NCBI RefSeq assembly: GCF_000429025.1 | Contig: NZ_AUBB01000006.1 | Coordinates: forward strand, 620,001-684,000 | Reading direction: 5' to 3' | Origin: Actinospineispora spinosispora DSM 44797 | GTDB lineage: Bacteria > Actinomycetota > Actinomycetes > Mycobacteriales > Pseudonocardiaceae | DNA: 64,000 bases | Shown here: positions 25,277 through 34,336 of the stretch, one piece after another | Layout: each line of letters starts with the position of its first letter | How positions within the stretch are numbered: position 1 is the stretch's first letter | Notes under the pieces: model-generated | Told to the model about the DNA's origin: nothing | Database searches by the model: none | The model's input: only the letters and a program-made list of their open reading frames with translations | Position numbers and translations under genes: made by a program

Positions 25277-26533
25277 ATGCCGCGTATCCGTCCGATCGTG
25301 TTGCTGACCGTCACGCTCGCCGTGACGCTGGCCGGGTGCGCGGGGCAGCCCACGGGGCAACCGCCCGGCGAGGAACCCCGTGCGGAGGGCGAGACGGACC
25401 GTGCGGTGACCCGACTGCTCGTCGCCGACGGCGCGCAGGGCCGCAGCACCCTGCTGGACCTCGACACCGGTGCCACGATGGCGACCTTCGAACACGCCGC
25501 CCCGCCCGCCCTGCACACCAGCCCTGGTGGTCGGTTCGCGTTCGCCGTCCAGGGCAAGGCCGACGTCGTCGAGATCGTCGACGGCGGGGCATGGACGAGG
25601 TCGCACGGCGACCATTCCCACCACTACGCACTCCCGCCGAAGAAGCTCGACCTCGCGCTGCACGGCGCGAAACCGTCGCACCTGGTCGAGCACGGCGGAC
25701 GGATCGCCGCCTTCTACGACAACGACGGGCGCGCCGAGGTGTTCGATGCCAAGTCGCTGCCGACGGGGCCGCTGAACCCGGTGGCCGTGTCCAGCACCGG
25801 CCCGCACCACGGCGTCGCGGTGCCGTTCGGAGCGAACTACCTGATCAGCCTGCCCGCGCCGAACCCCGAGGACCTCCCGAACGGCGTGGCGCTGAAGGAC
25901 CCGGCCGGCGCGGTGCTCGCCGAGAGCCGGAACTGTCCGGAGCTGCACGGTGAGGCCGCGATGGACGAGACCGTGCTGTTCGCCTGTGCCGACGGAATCC
26001 TCACCGTGACCCCGGGCGGCGTTGGCGCGAAGTTCGCCAAGGTCGGTTACCCGGCCGGGCCGCTGGGCCCGGAAGGCGACCGGCGCACGTTCTCACTGCT
26101 GGTCGACAAGTCACGCCGGGCGGTGCTCGGCAAGCTGAGCACCGAGACCGGCCTGGTCCGGCTCGACCTGGCGACCTCGACCATGACCGAGGTCCCGCTG
26201 CCCGCCGGAACGTCCGCGCTCGACGTGGCGCCCGCCGCCGGCGGGGCGGTACTGACGGTCACCGAGGACGGCACGCTGCACAAGATCGACCCCACCACCG
26301 GCGCCGTCGCGGCCGTCGTGAAGCTCACCGAACCGTTCCGCGCGGCGGGTGAGTTCACGGTTCCCCGGCCGAAGCTGGAGGTCAGCGGCAAGCAGGTGTT
26401 CGTCAGCGACCCGGCGCGCGGAACGGTCACCGAGCTGTCCGCCGACTCACTGGCCGTGACCCGCACGCTGAAGGTCGACGGCGCACCGACGAACATGGTG
26501 CTGCTCGGCGCCGACAACAGGCAGTCGCAATAG
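25277..26533 (+). CDS. AztD-like zinc-binding lipoprotein
   Basis: This 418-residue lipoprotein has the lipobox LAGC at about residues 18-21. A beta-propeller-like body follows, with repeated L-D-L-x-T-G and V-x-x-x-D-P-x-T-G units. A His-rich segment SHGDHSHHY lies near residue 113. This combination matches the periplasmic zinc chaperone AztD, which passes zinc to an ABC binding protein. A Zur-like palindrome in the promoter supports zinc regulation. No aztABC transporter is adjacent, so it may serve a transporter elsewhere. Confidence 0.65.
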   Translation: MPRIRPIVLLTVTLAVTLAGCAGQPTGQPPGEEPRAEGETDRAVTRLLVADGAQGRSTLLDLDTGATMATFEHAAPPALHTSPGGRFAFAVQGKADVVEIVDGGAWTRSHGDHSHHYALPPKKLDLALHGAKPSHLVEHGGRIAAFYDNDGRAEVFDAKSLPTGPLNPVAVSSTGPHHGVAVPFGANYLISLPAPNPEDLPNGVALKDPAGAVLAESRNCPELHGEAAMDETVLFACADGILTVTPGGVGAKFAKVGYPAGPLGPEGDRRTFSLLVDKSRRAVLGKLSTETGLVRLDLATSTMTEVPLPAGTSALDVAPAAGGAVLTVTEDGTLHKIDPTTGAVAAVVKLTEPFRAAGEFTVPRPKLEVSGKQVFVSDPARGTVTELSADSLAVTRTLKVDGAPTNMVLLGADNRQSQ

Positions 26534-26559
26534 GGCGAGACCCATTCCGGACAACCGAA

Positions 26560-26598
26560 ACCGCCGCGGAGTCCTCGATTCGAGGATTTCGCGGCGGT
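26560..26598. terminator. bidirectional hairpin terminator
   Basis: ACCGCCGCG (26560-26568) pairs with CGCGGCGGT (26590-26598), and the inner TCCTCG/CGAGGA arms extend the stem. It sits between the convergent AztD-like gene and the small secreted protein gene. Confidence 0.75.
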
Positions 26599-26618
26599 CG
26601 GTCGGACTATGTCATTTC

Positions 26619-26957
26619 TCAGCGGCGGTGATGCCACCGACAGAAGCGGTCGAGGCCGTCGTTGTAACCGTCACGGAAACCGCGCTCGTAATCACGGTCG
26701 CTCCGCGAGATGCGGTTGCCGTGGTGCGGCCGACAGTCCCGCCGGGCCTCGCGCATGCCGTCGCGGTAGCCCCGTCCGTAGTCCTCGCGTCGCATCGGAG
26801 CCAGACCCTGGGCAGCGGTGGACGCCGTCTGCACCGTGGCCACCTGGCTCCCCGTCGCCGCGAGAGCGGACGGTGCACCGATCAGCATCGCCATGACGGA
26901 AACCCCGGATGCCGCCAGAGCAAAGCCAATTCTGCGCCCTTGCCTCATAACCCTCAT
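26619..26957 (-). CDS. small secreted protein with YxxGxxDG repeats
   Basis: This 112-residue precursor has a signal peptide (basic start, hydrophobic core ending S-A-L-A-A). The mature part has two copies of a Y-x-x-G-(Y/F)-R-D-G-(M/Y)-x-x-(A/G) unit (YGRGYRDGMREA and YERGFRDGYNDG), each followed by a cysteine, and a basic His/Arg tail. It is probably exported with a single disulphide. No function is recognised. ATG 26948 is an alternative start. Confidence 0.65.
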   Translation of the reverse strand: MRVMRQGRRIGFALAASGVSVMAMLIGAPSALAATGSQVATVQTASTAAQGLAPMRREDYGRGYRDGMREARRDCRPHHGNRISRSDRDYERGFRDGYNDGLDRFCRWHHRR

Positions 26958-27160
26958 CCTCCCCTTGTGTTACCGGACCAGATACATCATGAGGACGTTC
27001 TCAGCGGTAGTCCAGGTTTATTCGGGGAAGATCGGTCAAGAAGTGCCGGAACGGAGCATCCGATTAATTCGGCATTTTGTATCGGCCCACCCGAAGCATT
27101 CGTTACGGCGCCACGCGGCCGTTAACCGGTCGGGTGATCCGCTCGGCGATACCGGACGGC

Positions 27161-28240
27161 TCAGCCGGTGGGGACCGCCAGCTCCGGATCACCGACGTGC
27201 AACAGGAGCTTGCCGGTGCTGGTGCCCTCGAACAGCTGGTTGATCGCTCCGACCACGTTCTCGATGCCCTCGACGATCGTCTCGTCGGAGCGCATCCTGC
27301 CTTCGGAGAGCAGGCCAGCGAGGTACTCGATGGCTTCCGGGAAACGCTCTGCGTGGTCGAGCACCAGGAACCCGGTCATCGACGCGCGCTGCATGATGAG
27401 CTGGCCGATGCTCTGCTGGCCCGCCCAGGTCGAGGTACCGCTGGACGCCTCGTACTGGGAGATCATGCCGGACAGCACCACCCGGGCGCCGATGTTCAGG
27501 TGCAGCAGCACCTCGTCCATGATCGGCCCGCCGACGTTCTCGAAGTTCACGTCTACGCCGTCGGGGACGGCGGCGGCGAGCAGCTCGCGCCACGCCGGGT
27601 CCTTGTAGTTCACGCACTCGTCGAAGCCGAGCGCCTCCACCACGTGGGCGCACTTGTCCGGCGACCCGGCCAGCCCGACGACCCGGGCACCCCTGGCCTT
27701 GGCGATCTGCCCCGCGACCGACCCCACCGCTCCGGCGGCAGCCGACACGAAGACCGTCTCACCGGGCTCGGGGCGACCGATGTCGTGCATCCCGAGGTAA
27801 GCGGTGATGCCGGTGTGGCCGAGTGCGCCGAGGAACATCGGCAGCGGCGCCGGAGTCGGTTCCGGCAGTCGTGTGTAGGGCGTCAGGTCGGTGGCGTCGT
27901 CCAGCACGGCGTACTCCTGAAACCCGGAGAAGCCCATGACGAGCGCGCCGACCGGGAAGTCCTCCCGCCTCGACGCGACGATCTGGCCGATGCCGATCGC
28001 CCGCATGACCTCGCCCAACGGCACGGGAGGCAGGTAGGAGCGCATCTCGCTCATCCAGATGCGGTTCGACGGGTCGAGCGACAGGTACAGGTTGCGCACC
28101 AGCGCCTGCCCGTCGGCCAGCTCCGGAACGGTCTCCTCGACGAGCTCGAGGTCGGCGGACGTCACTCGCCCCGTCGGCCGCTGACGAAGCCGGTAACACC
28201 GGTTCGTCTTGCCTGCCAGCGTCTCCTCGACCTGCTCCAT
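27161..28240 (-). CDS. NADPH-dependent MDR oxidoreductase (CurA/LTB4DH type)
   Basis: This 359-residue zinc-free medium-chain reductase has the nucleotide motif A-A-A-G-A-V-G-S and F-E-N-V-G-G typical of the leukotriene B4 12-hydroxydehydrogenase/CurA group. It lacks structural-zinc cysteines. Family members reduce alkenals and alkenones or prostaglandin-like enones. ATG 28240 is clear. It is divergent from the epoxide hydrolase, which hints at a shared lipid or xenobiotic role, but that is only inference. Confidence 0.85.
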   Translation of the reverse strand: MEQVEETLAGKTNRCYRLRQRPTGRVTSADLELVEETVPELADGQALVRNLYLSLDPSNRIWMSEMRSYLPPVPLGEVMRAIGIGQIVASRREDFPVGALVMGFSGFQEYAVLDDATDLTPYTRLPEPTPAPLPMFLGALGHTGITAYLGMHDIGRPEPGETVFVSAAAGAVGSVAGQIAKARGARVVGLAGSPDKCAHVVEALGFDECVNYKDPAWRELLAAAVPDGVDVNFENVGGPIMDEVLLHLNIGARVVLSGMISQYEASSGTSTWAGQQSIGQLIMQRASMTGFLVLDHAERFPEAIEYLAGLLSEGRMRSDETIVEGIENVVGAINQLFEGTSTGKLLLHVGDPELAVPTG

Positions 28241-28398
28241 CGCAGTACCTCTCCCGTAGTCGGATCGCGCGCACCCGGACGCTATCGGCGGACCACGCCC
28301 CCGGACACGGTCCGGGACACCAAAGATCGGGCCGTTGATCGTGACGAGGCCACGATCGTGAAGCGCGGCCGCCGGACTTCCGTCGGATACTGCGTTCC

Positions 28399-29550
28399 AT
28401 GGTCGAGATACGAGAGTTCACCGTCGACATCGCCGAGGCGCAGATCACCGACCTGCGTGAACGCTTGGGCCGGACCCGGTGGCCCGAGCGGGAGACCGTC
28501 CAGGACTGGTCGCAGGGCATCCCGCTCGACTACGTCCGCGAGCTCGCCGAGTACTGGGCACGCGACTACGACATGCGGCGCCTCGCCACGAGACTCAACG
28601 CGTTCCCTCAGTTCCACGCCACGATCGGCGACCTCGGGGTGCACTTCCTGCACATCCGGTCGCGCCACGAGAACGCCCGGCCGCTGCTGCTGACCCACGG
28701 CTGGCCCGGATCGGTGCTGGAGTTCCTCCAGGTCATCGAGCCACTCACCGACCCGACCGCGCACGGCGGCACCGAGGCCGACGCGTTCCACCTGGTGATC
28801 CCGGCGCTTCCCGGCTACGGCTTCAGCGACAAGCCGGGCAGCCCCGGGACCGGGATCGAGCGCATCGGCGCCACCTGGGACGAGCTCATGAAGGCCCTGG
28901 ACTACCCGCGCTACTACGCCCAGGGCGGCGACTGGGGTGGGCTCGTCACGGCCGCGCTGGCCGTCGACCCGCCCGATGGACTGCTCGGCGTGCACCTCAA
29001 CTTCCTGGTGCCCAACCCGCAGGAGGTCGCCGGGTTCGACGACCCCACCCCGGACGAGCAGCAGCTGGGCGGACTGCAGTACTACGTCGACCAGGAGGCC
29101 GGCTACTCCACCCAGCAGTCGACCAGGCCGCAGACCCTCGGTTACGGGCTGGCCGACTCCCCGGTCGGGCAGCTGGCCTGGATCGTGGAGAAGTTCTATG
29201 CCTGGACCGACTGCGCGGGACACCCGGAGAACGCGGTCTCCCGTGACGAGCTGCTCGACAACGTCATGATCTATTGGCTCACCAACAGCGCCACGTCGTC
29301 GGCCCGGCTGTACTGGGAGAGCATGAAGGCGACGTTCACCTCCTTCGACCCGATCTCGCTGCCCTCGGCGTACAGCCGGTTCCCGAAGGAGCTGCTCCAG
29401 GTGAGCGAGCGGTGGGCCCGCACGCGGCTCATCGACCTGCGCCGGTACGGCAGCCTCGACAAGGGCGGCCACTTCGCGGCGCTCGAGCAGCCGACGCTGT
29501 TCGTCGAGGAGGTACGCGCGGCGATCGGCGCGCTGGCCGCGGACCGCTAG
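28399..29550 (+). CDS. epoxide hydrolase (EHN plus alpha/beta hydrolase)
   Basis: This 383-residue protein has an N-terminal EHN region (F-T-V-D-I-A-E-A-Q-I-x-D-L-R-E-R-L) followed by the alpha/beta hydrolase core. The nucleophile is D178 in GGDWGG and the base is H358 in KGGHFAALEQP; H-G-W-P-G-S forms the oxyanion motif. These features match microsomal-type epoxide hydrolases. Its stop overlaps the convergent small gene by 3 bp within a CTAG. Confidence 0.88.
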   Translation: MVEIREFTVDIAEAQITDLRERLGRTRWPERETVQDWSQGIPLDYVRELAEYWARDYDMRRLATRLNAFPQFHATIGDLGVHFLHIRSRHENARPLLLTHGWPGSVLEFLQVIEPLTDPTAHGGTEADAFHLVIPALPGYGFSDKPGSPGTGIERIGATWDELMKALDYPRYYAQGGDWGGLVTAALAVDPPDGLLGVHLNFLVPNPQEVAGFDDPTPDEQQLGGLQYYVDQEAGYSTQQSTRPQTLGYGLADSPVGQLAWIVEKFYAWTDCAGHPENAVSRDELLDNVMIYWLTNSATSSARLYWESMKATFTSFDPISLPSAYSRFPKELLQVSERWARTRLIDLRRYGSLDKGGHFAALEQPTLFVEEVRAAIGALAADR

Positions 29551-29798
29551 CGCGCGGCGAACCCTCGGTTCGTGACCGGACGGAGCGCGCGCGGCTCGGG
29601 CAGGCGCTGCTGGGAATAGGGGCCGTGCGGGCGCCGCCGGGCGAGCCGCTCGGCCGCGACCGCGATCTGGTGCAGGTCACACGGCCATTGCACCCGTCCG
29701 CCGCATTCACTGCAGCAACCCCAGTGGTCCGCGACGTGCTGGGCCTGGACACGGCGACGGAGATCGGGCATGCGCGCCAGAAGCGTGGCCATCAGCAT
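29547..29798 (-). CDS. small CxxC protein, paralogue of 59755 gene
   Basis: This 83-residue protein starts MLMATLLARMPDLRRRVQ and has C-S-E-C-G...W-P-C-D-L. It is clearly homologous to the 55-residue protein at 59755-59922, which starts MLMARLLARMPDLRQRVQ and has C-Q-E-C-G...W-P-C-E-L. The three conserved cysteines and C-x2-C-G knuckle suggest a metal site. The last 30 residues are an extra basic tail not in the paralogue. Function unknown; GGGAGGG precedes the ATG. Confidence 0.7.
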   Translation of the reverse strand: MLMATLLARMPDLRRRVQAQHVADHWGCCSECGGRVQWPCDLHQIAVAAERLARRRPHGPYSQQRLPEPRALRPVTNRGFAAR

Positions 29799-30016
29799 GA
29801 TCGGGGACCCTCCCGTTGAGCCTGAGATCAGTGGTGCCTATGGGGTACCAACTCTCAGTCAGACTCCGGGTGACGCCCGAGCGTGAAAAAATTGCGATGC
29901 GTCGACAAGTGGTCAACACGGCCGGGTGAGCGGTCGCGTATTTCGAGCTTAGCCGCGCCTTAATACTTACCCTGAGTGATCAAGGCTCGGTCAGCGGCCA
30001 AGATCTCCATCACCCG

Positions 30017-30685
30017 TCAGCGTAAGCCGCCGTCTCGCAGGAACAGCTGCTGTACCAGTCCGTGAAGTTCTTCATCCGTCAGTGACGGGGTGCCCGGTTC
30101 ATCGACCCCGCGAGCGCGAAGCCCGTCCAGCGTGAACGCCAGGTGCCTGCGCCAGGCGTTCGGCGCGATCGAACCGGCGGCCGGGATCATCTGCTGGACC
30201 GAGCAGAGTGCCATCCCGACGTCCTCGACCGTGACCTCGGGCCGCAGCACACCCTGGTCGTGCGCACGACCGATCAGCTCGCCCATGAACTTCGAGCCCT
30301 CGCGCCATTTCTCGGTGAACGTGGGCGCCCCGGGGAAGCCGCCGGTCATCATCAGCTCGCACAGCGCGCGGTTGCTCACCGAGAGCATGCTGACGCCCTC
30401 GAAGTAGGTGACCAGCGCGAGCCAGGCGTCCTGGATGCGCAGCACCTCGTCCTGCAGGCGCCGGACCGTCGCGTCACCCTCCGCGTACACCGCCGCGTAC
30501 AGGTCGGCGCGAGTGGGAAAACGCCGGTACAGCGTCGCGTTGCCGACTCCGGCACGCCGGGCGATCTCGTCGAGCGAGGCGTGCAGCCCCTGCTCGGAGA
30601 AGACCTCGACCGCCGCCGCGACCAGCAACCGCCGATTCCGCTCCGCGTCCTTACGCAGCCGCGGCGCACTCTCGGTCATCACCAT
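30017..30685 (-). CDS. TetR-family regulator
   Basis: This regulator of about 222 residues has a clear TetR helix-turn-helix, with D-E-I-A-R-R-A-G-V-G-N-A-T-L-Y-R-R-F (about residues 40-57), and a C-terminal domain of the SbtR-like type. ATG 30685 and ATG 30679 are both possible starts. No obvious target gene is divergent to it; upstream DNA carries the 22-bp tandem repeats. Its regulon cannot be assigned. Confidence 0.82.
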   Translation of the reverse strand: MVMTESAPRLRKDAERNRRLLVAAAVEVFSEQGLHASLDEIARRAGVGNATLYRRFPTRADLYAAVYAEGDATVRRLQDEVLRIQDAWLALVTYFEGVSMLSVSNRALCELMMTGGFPGAPTFTEKWREGSKFMGELIGRAHDQGVLRPEVTVEDVGMALCSVQQMIPAAGSIAPNAWRRHLAFTLDGLRARGVDEPGTPSLTDEELHGLVQQLFLRDGGLR

Positions 30686-30761
30686 GACGTCCAGACTACC
30701 AAAGAACCGAGGACTCCTCCCCATTTCTGCGAACGCCCCCGCGCACACACCCCCGGGCCCG

Positions 30762-30827
30762 CGAGTCGGGCACCCCAGCACCGCGAGTCGGGCGTGTGAA
30801 CACACCGAGTCGGGCACGTCAGCACGC
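30762..30827. repeat. three tandem 22-bp CGAGTCGGGC repeats
   Basis: CGAGTCGGGC begins at 30762, 30784 and 30806, a period of exactly 22 bp, each followed by a variable 12-bp half ending near AGCAC/AACAC. The stop codon of the neighbouring endonuclease-like gene lies inside the third unit. Two units in the opposite orientation and the same 22-bp period lie beyond that gene's start (31829-31860). Confidence 0.8.
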
Positions 30828-31724
30828 CTGCCTCGGAAATCCACGGCGCTCGAAAGCCTCGCGCAGCGCCGCCGCGAGCCGTCGGTTGTTCTTCAGATCG
30901 TCGTGCGCCACCAGGATGACGATCCATCCCCGGCGCCGAAGATCCTCCAGGCGAGCGAGGTCTTCAGCCTGGCGCTCGACGTGGACGGCGTAGCCCTGGT
31001 ACTCGACCGCGATCCGCTGCTCGGGCCACGCGAGGTCGAGCCGATACACCTCGGCTCCGGACGGCGACCGCAGTGACCAGTTCGCCTCCGGCGGCGGAAA
31101 TCCGAGTTCGGCGACCTCCAGCATCAACCAGCTCTCCGGCGGTGACTCCGCCCGCCCGGTCGCCAGCCCGAGCAACCGCGCGCCGCGACGCGTCCCCCTC
31201 GGATCAGCCCGCCGGCTGATGCGGCGAGCGACCTGCCCCCGGAACTCCTCGCGCCACTCGGCGGGCTGGGCCGCGAGCATCTGGTCGGCGATCGCCAGGG
31301 CGTCCCTCGGCCTCGCCGTGCACAGGAGGTCGGACGTCACCCGGATCGCACCGAGCGATCGCAGACCGTCCAGCTCGACGACGTCGTCGTCCGCCGTCGA
31401 ACCGTTGTGGACGATCAGGCCCGGCCGGCGCCGCCCCGGATGGCCGTAGGGCAAGAGGACATGAATGTTGGCCTCGTCGATCGACTGGCAGCCGTGGAGC
31501 CACGCGCCGGTCGGGCCGGAGAGGACCGCATCCGGCCCGTGCAGCAGCAGTGCGGCCGACGCTCGCGTGCGCGGGTCCGCAACCCGCTCGGTATCGACGA
31601 GCACGCGATCCCATAATCGGAGCAACGCACCGTCACGTAGCGCCGCTCGCACCGGATATCGACCGATCGCGCCGATCAGCTCGCGCTGGAGTACCGCACC
31701 GTGCAGCCCGCCTGGAATGTCCAT
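30819..31724 (-). CDS. AbiEi/DUF559-type protein with nuclease-like domain
   Basis: This protein of about 301 residues has an N-terminal winged-helix region like AbiEi-family antitoxins (V-L-Q-R-E-L...L-R-D-G-A-L-L-R-L) and a C-terminal DUF559/Vsr-like PD-(D/E)xK region: Y-R-L-D-L-A-W, then I-A-V-E-Y-Q-G, then L-R-R-R-G-W-I-V-I-L-V. Such proteins are common in actinobacteria and mostly uncharacterised. ATG 31724 is chosen from the N-terminal domain match. No toxin partner is adjacent. It is flanked by inverted 22-bp repeat clusters. Confidence 0.7.
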   Translation of the reverse strand: MDIPGGLHGAVLQRELIGAIGRYPVRAALRDGALLRLWDRVLVDTERVADPRTRASAALLLHGPDAVLSGPTGAWLHGCQSIDEANIHVLLPYGHPGRRRPGLIVHNGSTADDDVVELDGLRSLGAIRVTSDLLCTARPRDALAIADQMLAAQPAEWREEFRGQVARRISRRADPRGTRRGARLLGLATGRAESPPESWLMLEVAELGFPPPEANWSLRSPSGAEVYRLDLAWPEQRIAVEYQGYAVHVERQAEDLARLEDLRRRGWIVILVAHDDLKNNRRLAAALREAFERRGFPRQAC

Positions 31725-31828
31725 TCGCCCAGGTTCGCGCGTTCCGCGGGATCGCGGGGCGGCTTCTCGCGCGGCTGTGGACAAGTCGGCGCGGTGTGGA
31801 CAGATCGCGGGAATGCGTGTGCCCACAC

Positions 31829-31860
31829 GCCCGACTCGGTGTGCTGAGGTGCCCGACTCG
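31829..31860. repeat. two inverted 22-bp-period repeat units
   Basis: GCCCGACTCG, the reverse complement of the 30.8-kb repeat core, occurs at 31829 and 31851. Read on the minus strand, the run CGAGTCGGGCACC-x-CAGCAC is shared with the first unit at 30762. The two clusters therefore flank the 0.9-kb endonuclease-like gene as imperfect inverted repeats. Confidence 0.75.
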
Positions 31861-31903
31861 CGGGCCTGGGGCCCGCGCGCCCAGAGGGCAGGGGGCGTGG
31901 GAG

Positions 31904-32728
31904 TCAGGGGGCGTGGGCGTGGGCCTTCGTGAAGGTGTAGTGGAAGGTGCCTGTGGGGTCGGTGGTGCGGTGGAGGTCCGCCACTCCCCTGGCCCAGGTT
32001 TCACTGTCGGTCAGGTTCTCGGCCAAGGCCCGCTCCCGGACCGACTCGATCATGGCGATGAACGTGTTGCGGGTGAAGCCCTCGACGAGCTCCGGACGGC
32101 CGGCGTCCGCGTAGACCGTTCGCGGCCGGACCCGCACCCGCTGGTAGCCGGCCGACTCCAGCAGCGGGTACAGCTCGCGCCCGATGAGCGCGTTGCCGCC
32201 GTCGGCTCGCTGCAGTCTCACCTGGCAGTCGATCACCGCGCGGGCGTCCGCGCTGTCGGGGTGGAAGAACGCCGATCCGTGGTCACCCTCGATCACTGTG
32301 ATCGAGCCGCCCGGCCGCAGCAGCCGACGCAGTCCCGACAGCGCGACCGAGGGAGCCGCCAGGTGCTCCAACACGAAGCACACAAAAAGATGATCGAACG
32401 TCGCGTCGGCGAACGGCAGTTCCCGCAGGTCCGCCCGGTGCCAGCTCACCAGGGCGTCCGGGTGCCGCGCGGTGACCGAGGCACGTGCCCTGGCCAGCGA
32501 GGCCTCGGCGACGTCCACCGCCACGATCCGTGCACCGGGGCTCGACTCCACTAGGTGGACGGTCTGTGCCCCGACACCGCACCCGACCTCGAGCACCCGG
32601 CTTCCCGCGGGGTAGGCCGTACCGGAGTGCAGGAGCTCGGCAAGGGTGTCGGCCTGGTCGCCGAGGCGGCGGGACTCGGAGTCGGAGTACCCGTGCACGT
32701 ACGGATCGGTGATTTTCAGTGCGGTCAT
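31904..32728 (-). CDS. class I SAM-dependent methyltransferase
   Basis: This 274-residue methyltransferase has motif I V-L-E-V-G-C-G-V-G-A-Q-T (about 45-56), the acidic loop A-V-D-V-A and motif L-R-P-G-G-S. The N-terminal H-G-Y-S-D-S-E-x-x-R-L-x-x-Q-A segment is typical of small-molecule methyltransferases related to UbiE. The ATG is only 28 bp from the divergent MocR start, so the regulator probably controls this gene. The substrate is unknown. Confidence 0.85.
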   Translation of the reverse strand: MTALKITDPYVHGYSDSESRRLGDQADTLAELLHSGTAYPAGSRVLEVGCGVGAQTVHLVESSPGARIVAVDVAEASLARARASVTARHPDALVSWHRADLRELPFADATFDHLFVCFVLEHLAAPSVALSGLRRLLRPGGSITVIEGDHGSAFFHPDSADARAVIDCQVRLQRADGGNALIGRELYPLLESAGYQRVRVRPRTVYADAGRPELVEGFTRNTFIAMIESVRERALAENLTDSETWARGVADLHRTTDPTGTFHYTFTKAHAHAP

Positions 32729-32756
32729 GCGCCCAGGCTGCTGCCACACTGGACCG

Positions 32757-34232
32757 GTGACCAGGTCCAGAAACACCTCGCCGAGCAGGGCCATAAGCTC
32801 GCCGAGCGGCTCGGACTTCCTCCAGCTGACGATCGACGACGCCCCACCGAGGGGCCGCTGCGAGTGGCTCACCGAACAGCTTCGGCTGGCGATCGCGGAC
32901 GGCAGGCTACCGATCGGCGCCACTCTGCCCGCCACCCGCACCCTGGCCGCTGACCTGCGGGTATCGCGCGGCGTGGTCACCGAGGCGTACCAGCGCCTCG
33001 TCGAGGACGGGCACGTCGCCGGGCACGGCAGAGGCGGCACGACGGTGGTGGCCGCCCCGATCGGGACCCGGCCGCCGCGGGCGACCCCGCGAGCCGTCCG
33101 CCCCTCGAACCCGTTCACCGGGCCCCCCGAGGCCGACGTCTTCGACGCCGTACGAGCGGCGCCCGCCCGGATCGACCTGACCCCGGGCGTCCCCGACCTG
33201 GCGGCCTTCCCGCGCGCCGCCTGGATGCGCGCCGAGCGGGCCGTGCTGGACGGGCTCTCGGCCGCCGACTTCGGCTACGGCGACCCCCGGGGCGCCCCCG
33301 CGCTGCGTGCCGAGGTCGCCACCTGGCTCGCCCGCAACCGAGGTATCCGCGTCGAACCCGCCGAGGTGGTCATCGTCGCCGGGGTCGCGCAGGCGCTCGC
33401 CCTGTTCGCCCGGGTGTTCCGCGACCAGGGCATCGACCGGATCGCGGTGGAGGACCCGAGCTCGCTCGGCGCACGCCAGCACCTGAACCACTGGGGGCTC
33501 ACCACGCCGCCGATCGCGGTGGACTCCGCCGGGCTCGACGTCGAGGAGCTCCGCGCCTCCGGTGCACCCGCCGCACTGCTCACCCCGGCGCACCAGTTCC
33601 CGACCGGCGTGGTCCTCGACGGCGAACGACGCCGCGAGCTGCTGCGCTGGGCCGAGGAGGGTGGCGTGATCGTCGAGGACGACTACGACGCCGAGCACCG
33701 GTACGGCCGGGCGCCCGTGCCCGCGTTGCGTTCCAGGTACGCCGAACGCATCTGCTACGCGGGCAGCGTGTCGAAGTGGCTCGCGCCGGCGCTGCGGATC
33801 GGCTGGCTGCTGGCCCCACCGGAGTACTTCGACGCCGTGGTGAGCGCCAAACGCTTCACCGACCTCGGCAGCCCGGTGCTGGCCCAGCTGGTCCTCGCGC
33901 ACCTGATGCGCTCGGGTGAGATGGAACGCCAGCTGCGGTTCGTCCGCACCCGCCACCGGCGCCGCCGTGACGCCATGGCCGCCGCGATCGCCGAGCACCT
34001 GCCCGGGGCGGTCGTGCACGGCGTCGCGGCGGGCCTGCACCTGACCGTCACCTGGGACACCGGCCCCGACGACGTCGAGCTCGCCGAGGCCGCCCTCGCC
34101 AGCGGGGTGAAGGTGCAGCCCCTGTCCTGGCACCGCCAGCGCCCCGGACCGCCGGGACTGGTCCTCGGTTACGGCGCCCGCACTCCCACCGACATCGCCG
34201 ACGCCGTCGCGACGCTCGGCGCGCTCCGGTAG
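32757..34232 (+). CDS. MocR/PdxR-family regulator (wHTH-aminotransferase fusion)
   Basis: This 491-residue fusion has an N-terminal GntR winged helix (about 30-95) and a C-terminal fold-type I aminotransferase domain (about 125-490), with the PLP lysine in GSVSKWLAPALRIG. GTG 32757 follows CACACT at promoter-like distance and may be leaderless. MocR proteins usually control the divergently transcribed neighbour. Here that is the methyltransferase, an unusual target because most characterised ones control vitamin B6 or amino-acid genes. Confidence 0.85.
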   Translation: MTRSRNTSPSRAISSPSGSDFLQLTIDDAPPRGRCEWLTEQLRLAIADGRLPIGATLPATRTLAADLRVSRGVVTEAYQRLVEDGHVAGHGRGGTTVVAAPIGTRPPRATPRAVRPSNPFTGPPEADVFDAVRAAPARIDLTPGVPDLAAFPRAAWMRAERAVLDGLSAADFGYGDPRGAPALRAEVATWLARNRGIRVEPAEVVIVAGVAQALALFARVFRDQGIDRIAVEDPSSLGARQHLNHWGLTTPPIAVDSAGLDVEELRASGAPAALLTPAHQFPTGVVLDGERRRELLRWAEEGGVIVEDDYDAEHRYGRAPVPALRSRYAERICYAGSVSKWLAPALRIGWLLAPPEYFDAVVSAKRFTDLGSPVLAQLVLAHLMRSGEMERQLRFVRTRHRRRRDAMAAAIAEHLPGAVVHGVAAGLHLTVTWDTGPDDVELAEAALASGVKVQPLSWHRQRPGPPGLVLGYGARTPTDIADAVATLGALR

Positions 34233-34265
34233 CCGTCCCGCTCTTCTGCAACACAGAACACACTC

Positions 34266-34285
34266 ACCCGGTGGGGTCACCGGGT
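34266..34285. terminator. short hairpin after MocR gene
   Basis: ACCCGGTG-GGGT-CACCGGGT is a perfect 8-bp stem with a 4-base loop, 33 bp after the MocR stop. There is no T-run, so termination is only likely. Confidence 0.5.
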
Positions 34286-34336
34286 TAACACCGCCGCCAT
34301 GCATACCGACACACAGGGCATGGAGGAGGTCATCTG

